A DNA stretch of 64,000 bases from Bifidobacterium breve DSM 20213 = JCM 1192 (GTDB taxonomy: Bacteria > Actinomycetota > Actinomycetes > Actinomycetales > Bifidobacteriaceae), in the NCBI RefSeq assembly GCF_001025175.1, contig NZ_AP012324.1, positions 434,001-498,000 of the forward strand, in the 5' to 3' direction. A program made the translations under genes and the position numbers. This document shows positions 40,186 to 48,682 of the stretch, piece after piece. Each line of letters starts with the position of its first letter. Within the stretch, counting starts at the first letter, position 1. Under the pieces are notes generated by a model. That model did no database searches. It was not told the origin of the DNA and was given only the letters and a program-made list of their open reading frames with translations.

Positions 40186-41380
40186 TCCCGGATTCAATTT
40201 GTAAGTGCAACACTCGTCTTTGGGTGGCTTGTCTTTGACATTATCTTGCCGAGCTCGCGGTACCAAACCTCGTTGGGCGTTTCCCAGTCCAGGACCTTCA
40301 TGGGGGTGTCGTTGATCTCCTGGACGATGGCCTGCAGGTCCTCGTCCGTCAGGTCGTCGAAGCTGGTTCTCTTGGGCAGGTAGCGGCGGATGCGCCCGTT
40401 GCGGTTCTCGTTGCTGCCCCTCTGGTGTGAGGAGTACGGGTCCGCATAGTAGGTGAGCATGCCGAGGGCCTCGTCCACGAGCAGGTGGCAGGAGGACTCC
40501 GTGCCGTTGTCCCAGGTGCGGTCGATGCGCGCGGGCGCGGGGATGTCCTTGTGGATGTCGTATTCGGCGCGCGCCGTGGCCGGCGCGCCCTTGTCGGGGA
40601 TGAACCGGGCGAACAGCCTGCGGCTCTTGCGTTCGACCTGCGTGTCGATGCACCGCTTGGACGGGGACGCGCCGACCACGGTGTCGGATTCGAAGTGGCC
40701 GAACTCATGGCGCGAGTCTACCTTCTTCGGCCGGTCCGTGATCGGCACGCGCATCGGGATGCGCGGTCCCCTCGCCCTCCTGCCCTTCGAACGCGTGCGG
40801 TGCCGCTTGCCGCGAGGCAGGTACCGCCTGAGGTCCAACGCCCTCTGCGGTTTCGCGTGGATCCACCGGTGGAGGCATTCGTGGCTTATCCGCATGCGCG
40901 GGTCGTCGGGCCATTCGACCTTCAGCCGCCCCTCGATCCTTTCCGGCGTCCACCCCTTCCTGAGCGCGTCCATCACCCATGCGAGCAACGGGGAGTAGGA
41001 CATGCGCATGGGCCTGCGGGATTCGCGCGCACGCGTCTCGGCCTTCCTCTGCGCGGTCATGGCCGAGTAGAACGGGCGGGACGTCCACGCGCCCGCCTTC
41101 AGCCGTTTCGGCCGGTAGGGGCGGTAGGACCCGTTCTCGTCGGACGCGACCCACAGGCCGCGTCCCGGCTCGCGGCTGACCGTGGACTTGTCGCGGCCGA
41201 TCCTCAATGCGATCTGGCACACGCCGAGCCCCTCGCGGTTCCTCAACTCGTCGATCCGGACCTGCTCCTCGCCCGACAGGTGGGAATACACTTTCGTCAT
41301 GGGCGCAACACCTTCTCCAGTTAGAACCTGAACCCTTCCAACCATAGAGCGGGTGTTGCGCTTCTATCTAGAACCCGGGA
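40186..41380. mobile_element. IS30-family insertion sequence, complete
   Basis: The ends are imperfect inverted repeats: TCCCGGATTCAATTTGTAAG continuing TGCAACACTCG on the left (from 40186), and its counterpart TCCCGGGTTCTAGATAGAAG continuing CGCAACACCCG inverted on the right (to 41380). Between them is one transposase gene. It sits between the first polymerase and the glycosyltransferases of the EPS cluster. No clear target duplication was found. Confidence 0.82.
40194..41300 (-). CDS. IS30 transposase
   Basis: The 368-residue transposase has an N-terminal helix-turn-helix (YSHLSGEEQVRIDELRNREG, then IGRDKSTVSREPGRG) and a DDE catalytic core: HFESDTVVG, TWDNGTE, and the glutamate in GSNENRNGRIRRYLPKRT. 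All three acidic residues are present and the frame is intact, so it is likely active. I start it at ATG 41300 (MTKVYSHLS), the usual IS30 beginning. The stop codon lies inside the left inverted repeat. Confidence 0.93.
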   Translation of the reverse strand: MTKVYSHLSGEEQVRIDELRNREGLGVCQIALRIGRDKSTVSREPGRGLWVASDENGSYRPYRPKRLKAGAWTSRPFYSAMTAQRKAETRARESRRPMRMSYSPLLAWVMDALRKGWTPERIEGRLKVEWPDDPRMRISHECLHRWIHAKPQRALDLRRYLPRGKRHRTRSKGRRARGPRIPMRVPITDRPKKVDSRHEFGHFESDTVVGASPSKRCIDTQVERKSRRLFARFIPDKGAPATARAEYDIHKDIPAPARIDRTWDNGTESSCHLLVDEALGMLTYYADPYSSHQRGSNENRNGRIRRYLPKRTSFDDLTDEDLQAIVQEINDTPMKVLDWETPNEVWYRELGKIMSKTSHPKTSVALTN

Positions 41381-41520
41381 TCCCCCGGAAAATAGAAGAT
41401 AAGTAGTACACTACTACTAAGTTTAGTCGAGATGGAGGGCGTGCGGAGCTGTGAGCCGGAGCAACTATGGATTGGCGGATCAGTGCGGTTATGTTTGGTT
41501 AACTGCAATTAGGTACCGTT

Positions 41521-42651
41521 ATGTCTGAACTGATTCGTGTAGCACAAGTTGTCGGCAGAATGATGGGCGGCGGCGTGGAAGCCACCGTCATGAATCATTA
41601 TCGTCATATCGACCGTAGCCGTATCCAGTTTGATTTCATCGTACAGAATGACTCCACGGTGGTTCCTGAGGATGAGATCAAAGCACTCGGTGGCCGAGTA
41701 TTCACGATACCTTCCTATAAGCATCTGTCTGCATACATAAATGCATGCGAGCAGTTGTTTTGCGATCTCAAGCCGACGATTGTACATTCGCATATGAATG
41801 CATTGAGTGTATTCCCGTTAGGTGCCGCTAAGAGAGCGGGCGTACCGGTACGTATTGCGCACAGTCACTCGACCAGTAATCCGCGTGAGTACACGAAGAC
41901 CGCAGTGAAGATGGCTTTGCGTCCGTTTGCGAAGGTATATCCCACACATTATGCAGCTTGCTCGCATTACACGGCTCAGTGGCTATTCGGCGAAAAGCTT
42001 GATGCCGCCGGCAAGGTCAGGATTATTCGTAACGCTATTGAGCCCGAGATATTCCGTTTCAATCCTATGGTGCGAGCCGCTAAACGTGCCGAGTTGGGTG
42101 TTGCTGACAATCAACTGCTCATCGGTCAAGTGGGGCGTATGTGCTTCCAGAAGAACCAATTGTTCACGCTTGATGTGTTCAAACAGGTACTCGAGTGTCA
42201 TCCAAATGCTGTCCTTGCTCTCGCGGGCGATGGCGACATGATGAAGCAAGTGCAGGCACGGATTCATGAACTTGGACTCGAACGTTCGGTACGCATGCTG
42301 GGTGTACGTAACGATATTAGTAGCTTGTATCAAGCGCTCGATGTGCTTGCTTTCCCCTCCACCTATGAAGGGCTGGGTATGGTCTCTATAGAAGCACAAG
42401 CGTCAGGATTACCGGTGATCGCATCCAATTATGTTCCGAGGGAGGCGAGCATTATCCCTGGTCTCGTTAAATTCTTTCCATTGGATAAAACCGATGCATG
42501 GGCAGTTGAACTTGCAGAAATGTCACCCGTAGCCAAACGAAGTGATGAAAAAAACGCCATATGCCATGCCGGGTACGATATCAAAGACAGCGCACAACAA
42601 CTTGGTGAATGGTATACTCAACTCGTCGATAGTAGTGTGAGACATTCTTGA
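41521..42651 (+). CDS. GT4-family glycosyltransferase
   Basis: The 376-residue cytosolic enzyme has two Rossmann domains. The N-domain shows MGGGVEATVMNHYRHIDRSR and HSHMNALSVFPLGAAKRAG; the C-domain shows GQVGRMCFQKNQLFTLDVFK and the nucleotide-sugar motif PSTYEGLGMVSIEAQASGLP with its EX7E pair. It transfers a sugar to the growing lipid-linked repeat unit; the donor is unknown. It follows the IS30 and starts a run of closely packed genes. Confidence 0.9.
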   Translation: MSELIRVAQVVGRMMGGGVEATVMNHYRHIDRSRIQFDFIVQNDSTVVPEDEIKALGGRVFTIPSYKHLSAYINACEQLFCDLKPTIVHSHMNALSVFPLGAAKRAGVPVRIAHSHSTSNPREYTKTAVKMALRPFAKVYPTHYAACSHYTAQWLFGEKLDAAGKVRIIRNAIEPEIFRFNPMVRAAKRAELGVADNQLLIGQVGRMCFQKNQLFTLDVFKQVLECHPNAVLALAGDGDMMKQVQARIHELGLERSVRMLGVRNDISSLYQALDVLAFPSTYEGLGMVSIEAQASGLPVIASNYVPREASIIPGLVKFFPLDKTDAWAVELAEMSPVAKRSDEKNAICHAGYDIKDSAQQLGEWYTQLVDSSVRHS

Positions 42652-42668
42652 CATAAAATAGGGGACAC

Positions 42669-43754
42669 TTGAATTTGAGAATATTAATGGTGACCAGAGG
42701 ACTGCAACATTCCAATGGTGTAGCAAGCTATGTTATGAATTATTACAGGGCGTTGCATGGTCCTGAAATGCGATTCGATTTCTTGGTGATAGATGATGTT
42801 GGTTCACCGTATTATAAGGAAATTGCGGGTAATGGGGATAACGTGTTCCTGCTTCCTTCATATATCAAACATCCATTAAAATTTTTCTCACTTATTTTCG
42901 ATATATTTAAGAAGAGTCATTATGATGTCGTTCATTGCAATGTCGTTAATAGCGGAGTTCCGGTGCTTGCTGCAGCAGCTGCATTCAATGTTCCCATTCG
43001 TATATTGCATAGTCATGCTGCACAGAATGGTGATGTTTGGTGGAAGCAATTAAGGAATAAGCCATTTTCTGCGTTGGCTCTGCATTTTGCGAACAAATAT
43101 ATCGCATGTTCACATAAAGCCGGTGATGGCCTATTTGGGAAGAGAAAATACAGGATTATACCTAATGCAATAAACATATCCCGTTTTCGTTATTCGGAGG
43201 TTGCGCGGAACAAAATTCGAGGGATCGAAAATTGTGGAGATAAAATTGTTGTGATGACGGTTGGTAGGATCACAACCCAGAAGAATCCCTACTTTATTGT
43301 CGATATCATTCGCGAACTTGCCAACAGTAAAGTTGACTTCCGTTTCTGGTGGTTCGGGGATGATGAACTGAATGGCGATGTACAACGATATGCCGAAAAA
43401 CAGGGCGTCAGCCAATATATTTCGTTCAAGGGATCAGTTGGAAACGTGAATGAATACTATTCCGCGGCCGATGTCTTTGTTCTTCCGTCATTATATGAGG
43501 GTTTGCCGGTATCTGGAGTGGAAGCGCAGACGGCAGGATTGCCTGTGTTGTTTTCGGATCAAATTACTCGTGAGACATCAATGAGTGTTTTAACAGAATT
43601 TCTTCCAATAGACGATGCGAACCTGTGGGCGGAAAAGATTCTTCTGGATAGGCATTATGATCGGTTAAACTATATTAGATCGGTCGTTTCAGATAGTTTC
43701 GATATACGTTGTTGTTCAAAACAGATGATTAAAGAGTATTCGATATCAATGTAG
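42669..43754 (+). CDS. GT4-family glycosyltransferase
   Basis: The 361-residue enzyme is related in layout to its neighbour: LRILMVTRGLQHSNGVASYV at the N-terminus, HSHAAQNGDVWW, and the C-domain VGRITTQKNPYFIVDIIREL and LPSLYEGLPVSGVEAQTAGL. I use TTG at 42669 with AGGGGA upstream, since the first in-frame ATG (42687) would cut into the first beta strand. The gene is clearly richer in A+T than the flanking core genes, a sign of transfer. Confidence 0.88.
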   Translation: MNLRILMVTRGLQHSNGVASYVMNYYRALHGPEMRFDFLVIDDVGSPYYKEIAGNGDNVFLLPSYIKHPLKFFSLIFDIFKKSHYDVVHCNVVNSGVPVLAAAAAFNVPIRILHSHAAQNGDVWWKQLRNKPFSALALHFANKYIACSHKAGDGLFGKRKYRIIPNAINISRFRYSEVARNKIRGIENCGDKIVVMTVGRITTQKNPYFIVDIIRELANSKVDFRFWWFGDDELNGDVQRYAEKQGVSQYISFKGSVGNVNEYYSAADVFVLPSLYEGLPVSGVEAQTAGLPVLFSDQITRETSMSVLTEFLPIDDANLWAEKILLDRHYDRLNYIRSVVSDSFDIRCCSKQMIKEYSISM

Positions 43755-43762
43755 GTTTTATA

Positions 43763-45007
43763 ATGATTCGAAATAGATATACATTCTTTGATATAATATT
43801 GTGTATTTCTTTTTTATTGAATTCCGTTTCGGTATACTCAAAAAGCAATTATTCACATAGACTAAACTATGCATCGCTATTCATAGCTGCTATGTGTTTA
43901 CTGTTTGTGCTTCTTTCTAACATGAGCAAGGAGGTGTGGTCAAAAGCAATTTACATTGGTTTCATATGTATTGTTGTAGGGTGTTTACCGTTCTTTGTTT
44001 TGTATTTCGTGCAGCAGTCAGATATTTCTAAGCAAATTTTTCGTTTCGTATTGATTGTGCCGATCTGCTCTATGTATCTTTTTCTGCGATCGTTATATGG
44101 GATTAAAGTAGTCTTGAGGAATTTCGTAAATGCCTATATCATTTTGGTAATACCTGGCTTTATAATTTGGATATTGTATTCACTGGGTGTTGTATCGACT
44201 AATATGTCATTAGACGTTTCTTGGGGTAGTTACACTACTGTAAATGGGGTTTATGGAATAGAGTGGTTCACTCAATATAGTGATATTAATCTCAGCATCG
44301 GAAAACTCTGGAAGTTCACATCTGTTTTTATCGAAGCGCCGGCCTTTGCAGCTTTTGCCGTATTGTTCGGATGTATTTCGATTTATCTCGCAGATTCTTC
44401 GTTGGTTGCTGTCTTAATAATAGTGATTAGTGGATTGTGCTCCTTTACGACAACCGCATATCTTGGTTTTGGATTATTGTTATTGCCCTTACTATATAAA
44501 GCTTTTTATAATAGCAAAACAAGAATATTGAAATTTTTATTCCTTGCGATTGGTGTATTATGCATTTTAGGGAGTTCGTTAGTTTTTGTTAAAATAATGT
44601 CAAATAAGATTGCGACTTTTTCCGGAGGAATTCATCTTCTTGACTTTCTTTCCGGTTTAAAGGCGTTTATTGATAATCCGATATTTGGTCATGGCGTTAA
44701 TGATTATCGGGCAGCTTGGCTTCAATTTGCTTCCGATCATCAAAGTGGTGTATCACAAACTAGTACCTTGATGTCAGTGCTATCCCAGGGAGGCTTACTA
44801 TATCTTTTTCCATTTATATATCCGCTTTTTAATATGTATAAATCGGAAATGAAAATTTATAAGCCATTTGTTATATGTTTTTTAATACTGTTTTCAATTT
44901 GTATTGCTTTTGAGGATAGTTTTATTACGTATCTTCTTATATCATTCGGGTATATTGACATGACAAATAGATCTGGCGGTAAGTGTTCTCTACGGGAAAG
45001 GATATGA
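43763..45007 (+). CDS. Wzy-type polysaccharide polymerase candidate
   Basis: The 414-residue protein is almost all membrane helices (about 11) with a middle outer loop and the typical GHGVNDYRAAWLQ motif near residues 310-322. It would polymerise repeat units at the outer face of the membrane. It is the most A+T-rich gene in the window, unlike the bifidobacterial average, so it was probably acquired. It overlaps the next start as ATGA. Confidence 0.75.
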   Translation: MIRNRYTFFDIILCISFLLNSVSVYSKSNYSHRLNYASLFIAAMCLLFVLLSNMSKEVWSKAIYIGFICIVVGCLPFFVLYFVQQSDISKQIFRFVLIVPICSMYLFLRSLYGIKVVLRNFVNAYIILVIPGFIIWILYSLGVVSTNMSLDVSWGSYTTVNGVYGIEWFTQYSDINLSIGKLWKFTSVFIEAPAFAAFAVLFGCISIYLADSSLVAVLIIVISGLCSFTTTAYLGFGLLLLPLLYKAFYNSKTRILKFLFLAIGVLCILGSSLVFVKIMSNKIATFSGGIHLLDFLSGLKAFIDNPIFGHGVNDYRAAWLQFASDHQSGVSQTSTLMSVLSQGGLLYLFPFIYPLFNMYKSEMKIYKPFVICFLILFSICIAFEDSFITYLLISFGYIDMTNRSGGKCSLRERI

Positions 45008-46149
45008 GATTGTCTTCTGTTGGCATCGTCACTTATCATGCTGCGTATAACTTTGGTTCCGTACTGCAGGCTCTAGGCACTCAGATTGCCTTTGAAAAGC
45101 ATGGTTGTTCGGCATCCATTATTAACTATCGTCCTTCTGGTCAGCGAGCTTTTTATGAGACGCTATATCGTACGAATCATTCATTAAAAACGTTGATTAA
45201 CGATCTATCCCTGATCTCAGTGAAATCGGATCGTCTTCTTCGTGCTGAACGATTTGAGCGTTTCATCAATCAGCAGCTCAATCTCACGGAATGTGTTGAA
45301 AAGGCTTCGGATTTGGGAAAATTCGCTGATTCTTTCGATATATACGTGAGCGGTAGTGATCAAATTCTGAATATTCATTCTAATGAATATTCGGGAAGCG
45401 ACTGGGATGCCATGAAGCCTTACTTATTAGATTTCACAAATCGTCGCAAGGTAAGTTATGCTTCATCTCCTGCGAATATGACACGGGATGAGATCAAACA
45501 CATTGTTCCCGACCTTCAAAAGTTCACGATGCTGTCTGCACGTGAACAAGATGCCGCCGAAATGATTGGCCAACTCGTGGGCAGGCCCTGCGCCAATGTA
45601 CTTGACCCCACGTTGCTTGTCGGGGCTGATTCATGGCGTAGGATTGCGACACGTGCAGCGGATGAGATGAATCTTCCGAAAAAATATGCCTTGATATATT
45701 CGCTAAACGGCACGAAAACCGTTATGCAGCAGTATTCCCTATATCGCCGTGTCAGTGATATTCTTAATATGCCGGTTGTCTTGATTGCCCCGTTTGCGTG
45801 GTTCCCGACGAACAAGCATATTGTTGATGGGCGAGCCGCTGGGCCTGCGGAGTTCATCAATATCATCGATCACGCTATTGTGGTGATTACCGATTCTTAT
45901 CATGGAACCTTATTCTCCATGAATCTGGGTACTCCTTTCCTGTCGATGAGCAACGGAAAAGGGTCGAGCACGCGAAAGGACCAGGTTCTGCATCGTATGC
46001 AGGCCAGTGAATCCATCGTCAAAGGGATAGAGGATGCTGTTCATTATCTCGAACGATCAGGTATCCCCTCAATTCATGATATCACAAAACCTCTTGCGGG
46101 AGTTCGGCAATTTTCAAAAGATTACATTACTCACACCCTTGACTTCTAG
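45004..46149 (+). CDS. Polysaccharide pyruvyl transferase family protein
   Basis: The 381-residue enzyme matches the family that adds pyruvate ketals to polysaccharide sugars: SSVGIVTYHAAYNFGSVLQA at the start, YVSGSDQILN, VLDPTLLVGADSWRR, and DSYHGTLFSMNLGTPFLSMS with the conserved SxHG. The reaction would use phosphoenolpyruvate and give the polymer negative charge. ATG 45004 follows GGGAAAGG and overlaps the upstream stop, so the two genes are translationally coupled. Confidence 0.85.
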   Translation: MRLSSVGIVTYHAAYNFGSVLQALGTQIAFEKHGCSASIINYRPSGQRAFYETLYRTNHSLKTLINDLSLISVKSDRLLRAERFERFINQQLNLTECVEKASDLGKFADSFDIYVSGSDQILNIHSNEYSGSDWDAMKPYLLDFTNRRKVSYASSPANMTRDEIKHIVPDLQKFTMLSAREQDAAEMIGQLVGRPCANVLDPTLLVGADSWRRIATRAADEMNLPKKYALIYSLNGTKTVMQQYSLYRRVSDILNMPVVLIAPFAWFPTNKHIVDGRAAGPAEFINIIDHAIVVITDSYHGTLFSMNLGTPFLSMSNGKGSSTRKDQVLHRMQASESIVKGIEDAVHYLERSGIPSIHDITKPLAGVRQFSKDYITHTLDF

Positions 46150-46164
46150 AATCGATTGTGCATA

Positions 46165-47625
46165 ATGGCAAATCATAGGAAAAAGCCGAAAATACATTCG
46201 GTGAAGTTCAATGTTCTCATGAATATGCTTCTAACGACATCGCAGATGTTGTTTCCTTTAATCACCCTGCCGTACGTTTCTCGTATTCTTTCCACGTTTG
46301 GTACGGGTGCAGTTGCTTACGTGCAAAGCGTTGTGCTGTATTTTTCGATGGTCGCGCTCCTCGGCATACAGAACTATGGCATCAAGGTCTGTGCTATGGT
46401 ACGTGATGATATAGTGGAATTATCGAAAGTCGTAAAGGAACTTTTGGTCATTTTGCTGGTGTCCACGAGCATTGTCTTTGCGGTTTATCTATTATCGATA
46501 TTCCTCATTCCGACTTTCTCTCAACAGCGGACACTGTTCCTGATTTTCTCAGTTGGATTCTGGCTTTCTTCGTTCGGTGTGGAATGGTTCTACCAAGCCA
46601 TTGAACAGTACGGTTACATTACTGTACGGAACATTGTATTCAAGTTTATTGGCCTTATTCTGATGTTCCTATTTGTCCACCAGAGCTCGGATTATATTGT
46701 GTACGGCATCACCGTGCTCGTTGCCGGCTACGGTATGAATATCCTCAATCTCCTGCGTCTGCGCAAACTCGTGGATTTCTCTATCAGGCAGCGTCTGGAA
46801 TACAAAGAACATCTTAAGGCTATGTTCTGGTATTCAATTGCATCGATTTCGTCCGGCATGTATACCCAAACGGATATCGTGGCTCTCGGTTTTCTCGGTA
46901 ACATCAATATGGTTGGTCTCTACCAACTTGTTGCGAAAATCAAGAATGTGCTCATCAAAGCCGTGAATTCCGTTGGCAATGTGATGTTGCCACGTATTTC
47001 ATACTACAAGGCCAATGGGGACAAGCAGGCAATTATTAATCTGATGGCCAAGAATGTCAACTTCATCGGTGTGGTATCTGGTGCTCTAATCGGTGGAACG
47101 GTTCTGTGTTCGGATTCCGTTGTACAACTTATGGGAGGCAAGGACTTCTCTGGATCAGTCGTGCCACTAATGCTCGCTGTTCCAGCTATATTATTCTCAT
47201 CGCTCAATATCGCTTTGGGAAATGAACTGATTGCTGATTCACGCGAAAGGGAATGGGCAATACTTAATGTTATTGGATTCACATGTTCGGTTGTATATGC
47301 TATCACATTTATTTATTTTTTTGGCGTTGCTGGAGCTGCAATATCGAATTCTCTAACCGAATTGACCGTACTTGTTTTGCGATGCTCGCGCGGCAAAGGA
47401 TTTATACGGCAAATTTTGCCACAAACCGATTACCACAAGATTGGTATCGTATCCGTTGTATCGGTATTTATCGCTTTGCTGCTGAAATCACAACTTGCAT
47501 TCACTCCCGGATTCATCTCTCTCATTGTGAACGGATGTTGTTTTATGGGAATATATTGTATCGGACTTGTTCTGGCGCATGAATTGTTTGTCGCCGAAAT
47601 GATTCATTCTATTATCAAAAGGTAG
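46165..47625 (+). CDS. Wzx-type repeat-unit flippase
   Basis: The protein of about 486 residues has about 12-14 membrane helices of the MATE-like polysaccharide transporter family (KFNVLMNMLLTTSQMLFPLI; FYQAIEQYGYITVRNIVFKF; YTQTDIVALGFLGNINMVGL). It moves the lipid-linked repeat unit across the membrane for polymerisation. ATG at 46165 has no strong ribosome site; it lies 15 bases after the preceding stop and may depend on coupling. Confidence 0.88.
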   Translation: MANHRKKPKIHSVKFNVLMNMLLTTSQMLFPLITLPYVSRILSTFGTGAVAYVQSVVLYFSMVALLGIQNYGIKVCAMVRDDIVELSKVVKELLVILLVSTSIVFAVYLLSIFLIPTFSQQRTLFLIFSVGFWLSSFGVEWFYQAIEQYGYITVRNIVFKFIGLILMFLFVHQSSDYIVYGITVLVAGYGMNILNLLRLRKLVDFSIRQRLEYKEHLKAMFWYSIASISSGMYTQTDIVALGFLGNINMVGLYQLVAKIKNVLIKAVNSVGNVMLPRISYYKANGDKQAIINLMAKNVNFIGVVSGALIGGTVLCSDSVVQLMGGKDFSGSVVPLMLAVPAILFSSLNIALGNELIADSREREWAILNVIGFTCSVVYAITFIYFFGVAGAAISNSLTELTVLVLRCSRGKGFIRQILPQTDYHKIGIVSVVSVFIALLLKSQLAFTPGFISLIVNGCCFMGIYCIGLVLAHELFVAEMIHSIIKR

Positions 47626-47634
47626 GAGAATACT

Positions 47635-48636
47635 ATGACTGGTCCCGATAAGTTGTTAACCATCTCGGTTGCTGCGTATAACGCTGAACCATACTTGGAA
47701 CGATGCATATCCTCTGTCGTTTCCTGTCCGGATGCAGCACGTCTGTGTGAAATCATTATCGTAAATGATGGTTCCCACGATTCGACTTCGGATATTGCCC
47801 ACCGTTTTCAAAGCCGGTATCCCCAAGCAGTACGCGTGATTGATAAGGAGAACGGAGGATATGGCTCCACCGTTAATGCCAGTCTGAAGCACGCAACAGG
47901 ACGGTATTTTCGGCTCCTTGATGCGGATGATTGGGTGGATACTGAACATCTATCCGGCTTCTTGAGAGAATTGTGCGCTTGCGATGTGGATGTGGCTTTA
48001 TCCCCGTACCTCGTATGTAATGATCAGACCAAGGAAGAAACCCCGGTAACACTGTCGGAATTGCATGCAGCTCAGGCGGGACGTTTTGAAGATCTCGATT
48101 TCTCTTGGACACATTTAACAATGCATGCGATGACTTTTCGGACCGATTTACTGAGACAGGCGGGAGTTCACCTTGATCACCATGTACTCTACACAGACTG
48201 CGAATTCATTACCCAGCCGCTTAGATTTATTGACACATATCAGATGTTGACAAATCCATTGTATTGCTATCGAGTGGGCCGAGAAGGTCAAAGCTGTGAT
48301 TATCGACAGACTGTACGGCATAAGGATGATCTCAAAACCGTCATCAAAACCTTAACGCCGCTTTATGATGAGCAACTCCCCGGCAACAAATCGGAATTTC
48401 AATACTCACAGTTCCTTGGCCTCTACACTCAATTGTTCAATGCATGTTTTCTTCCCCGTGATGCTGCATGGGTGCAACTTAGAAAGCTATGCGAAGAGAT
48501 GAAACCTCTTAATCCGAGAATGTGGGATAAATTCCTGCGGCATCGCGTCGATATTCGCATGGCGCTGTCCACGCATGGACTTACGTTTCCTCTTCTGTGT
48601 GTGCTTCAGCGTAAACGACTCAGCTATAGCGAGTGA
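47635..48636 (+). CDS. GT2-family glycosyltransferase
   Basis: The 333-residue enzyme has the GT-A fold start LLTISVAAYNAEPYLERCIS, IIVNDGSHDSTSDIA and the metal-binding RYFRLLDADDWVD (DxD). Residues after 200 are less conserved and helical. It adds a sugar to the repeat unit. ATG 47635 follows TAGGAGA, 9 bases past the flippase stop. Confidence 0.9.
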   Translation: MTGPDKLLTISVAAYNAEPYLERCISSVVSCPDAARLCEIIIVNDGSHDSTSDIAHRFQSRYPQAVRVIDKENGGYGSTVNASLKHATGRYFRLLDADDWVDTEHLSGFLRELCACDVDVALSPYLVCNDQTKEETPVTLSELHAAQAGRFEDLDFSWTHLTMHAMTFRTDLLRQAGVHLDHHVLYTDCEFITQPLRFIDTYQMLTNPLYCYRVGREGQSCDYRQTVRHKDDLKTVIKTLTPLYDEQLPGNKSEFQYSQFLGLYTQLFNACFLPRDAAWVQLRKLCEEMKPLNPRMWDKFLRHRVDIRMALSTHGLTFPLLCVLQRKRLSYSE

Positions 48637-48682
48637 AACCGACAAATGCATTCAGCATATTAATTTAAGGAGTATATAAAAT

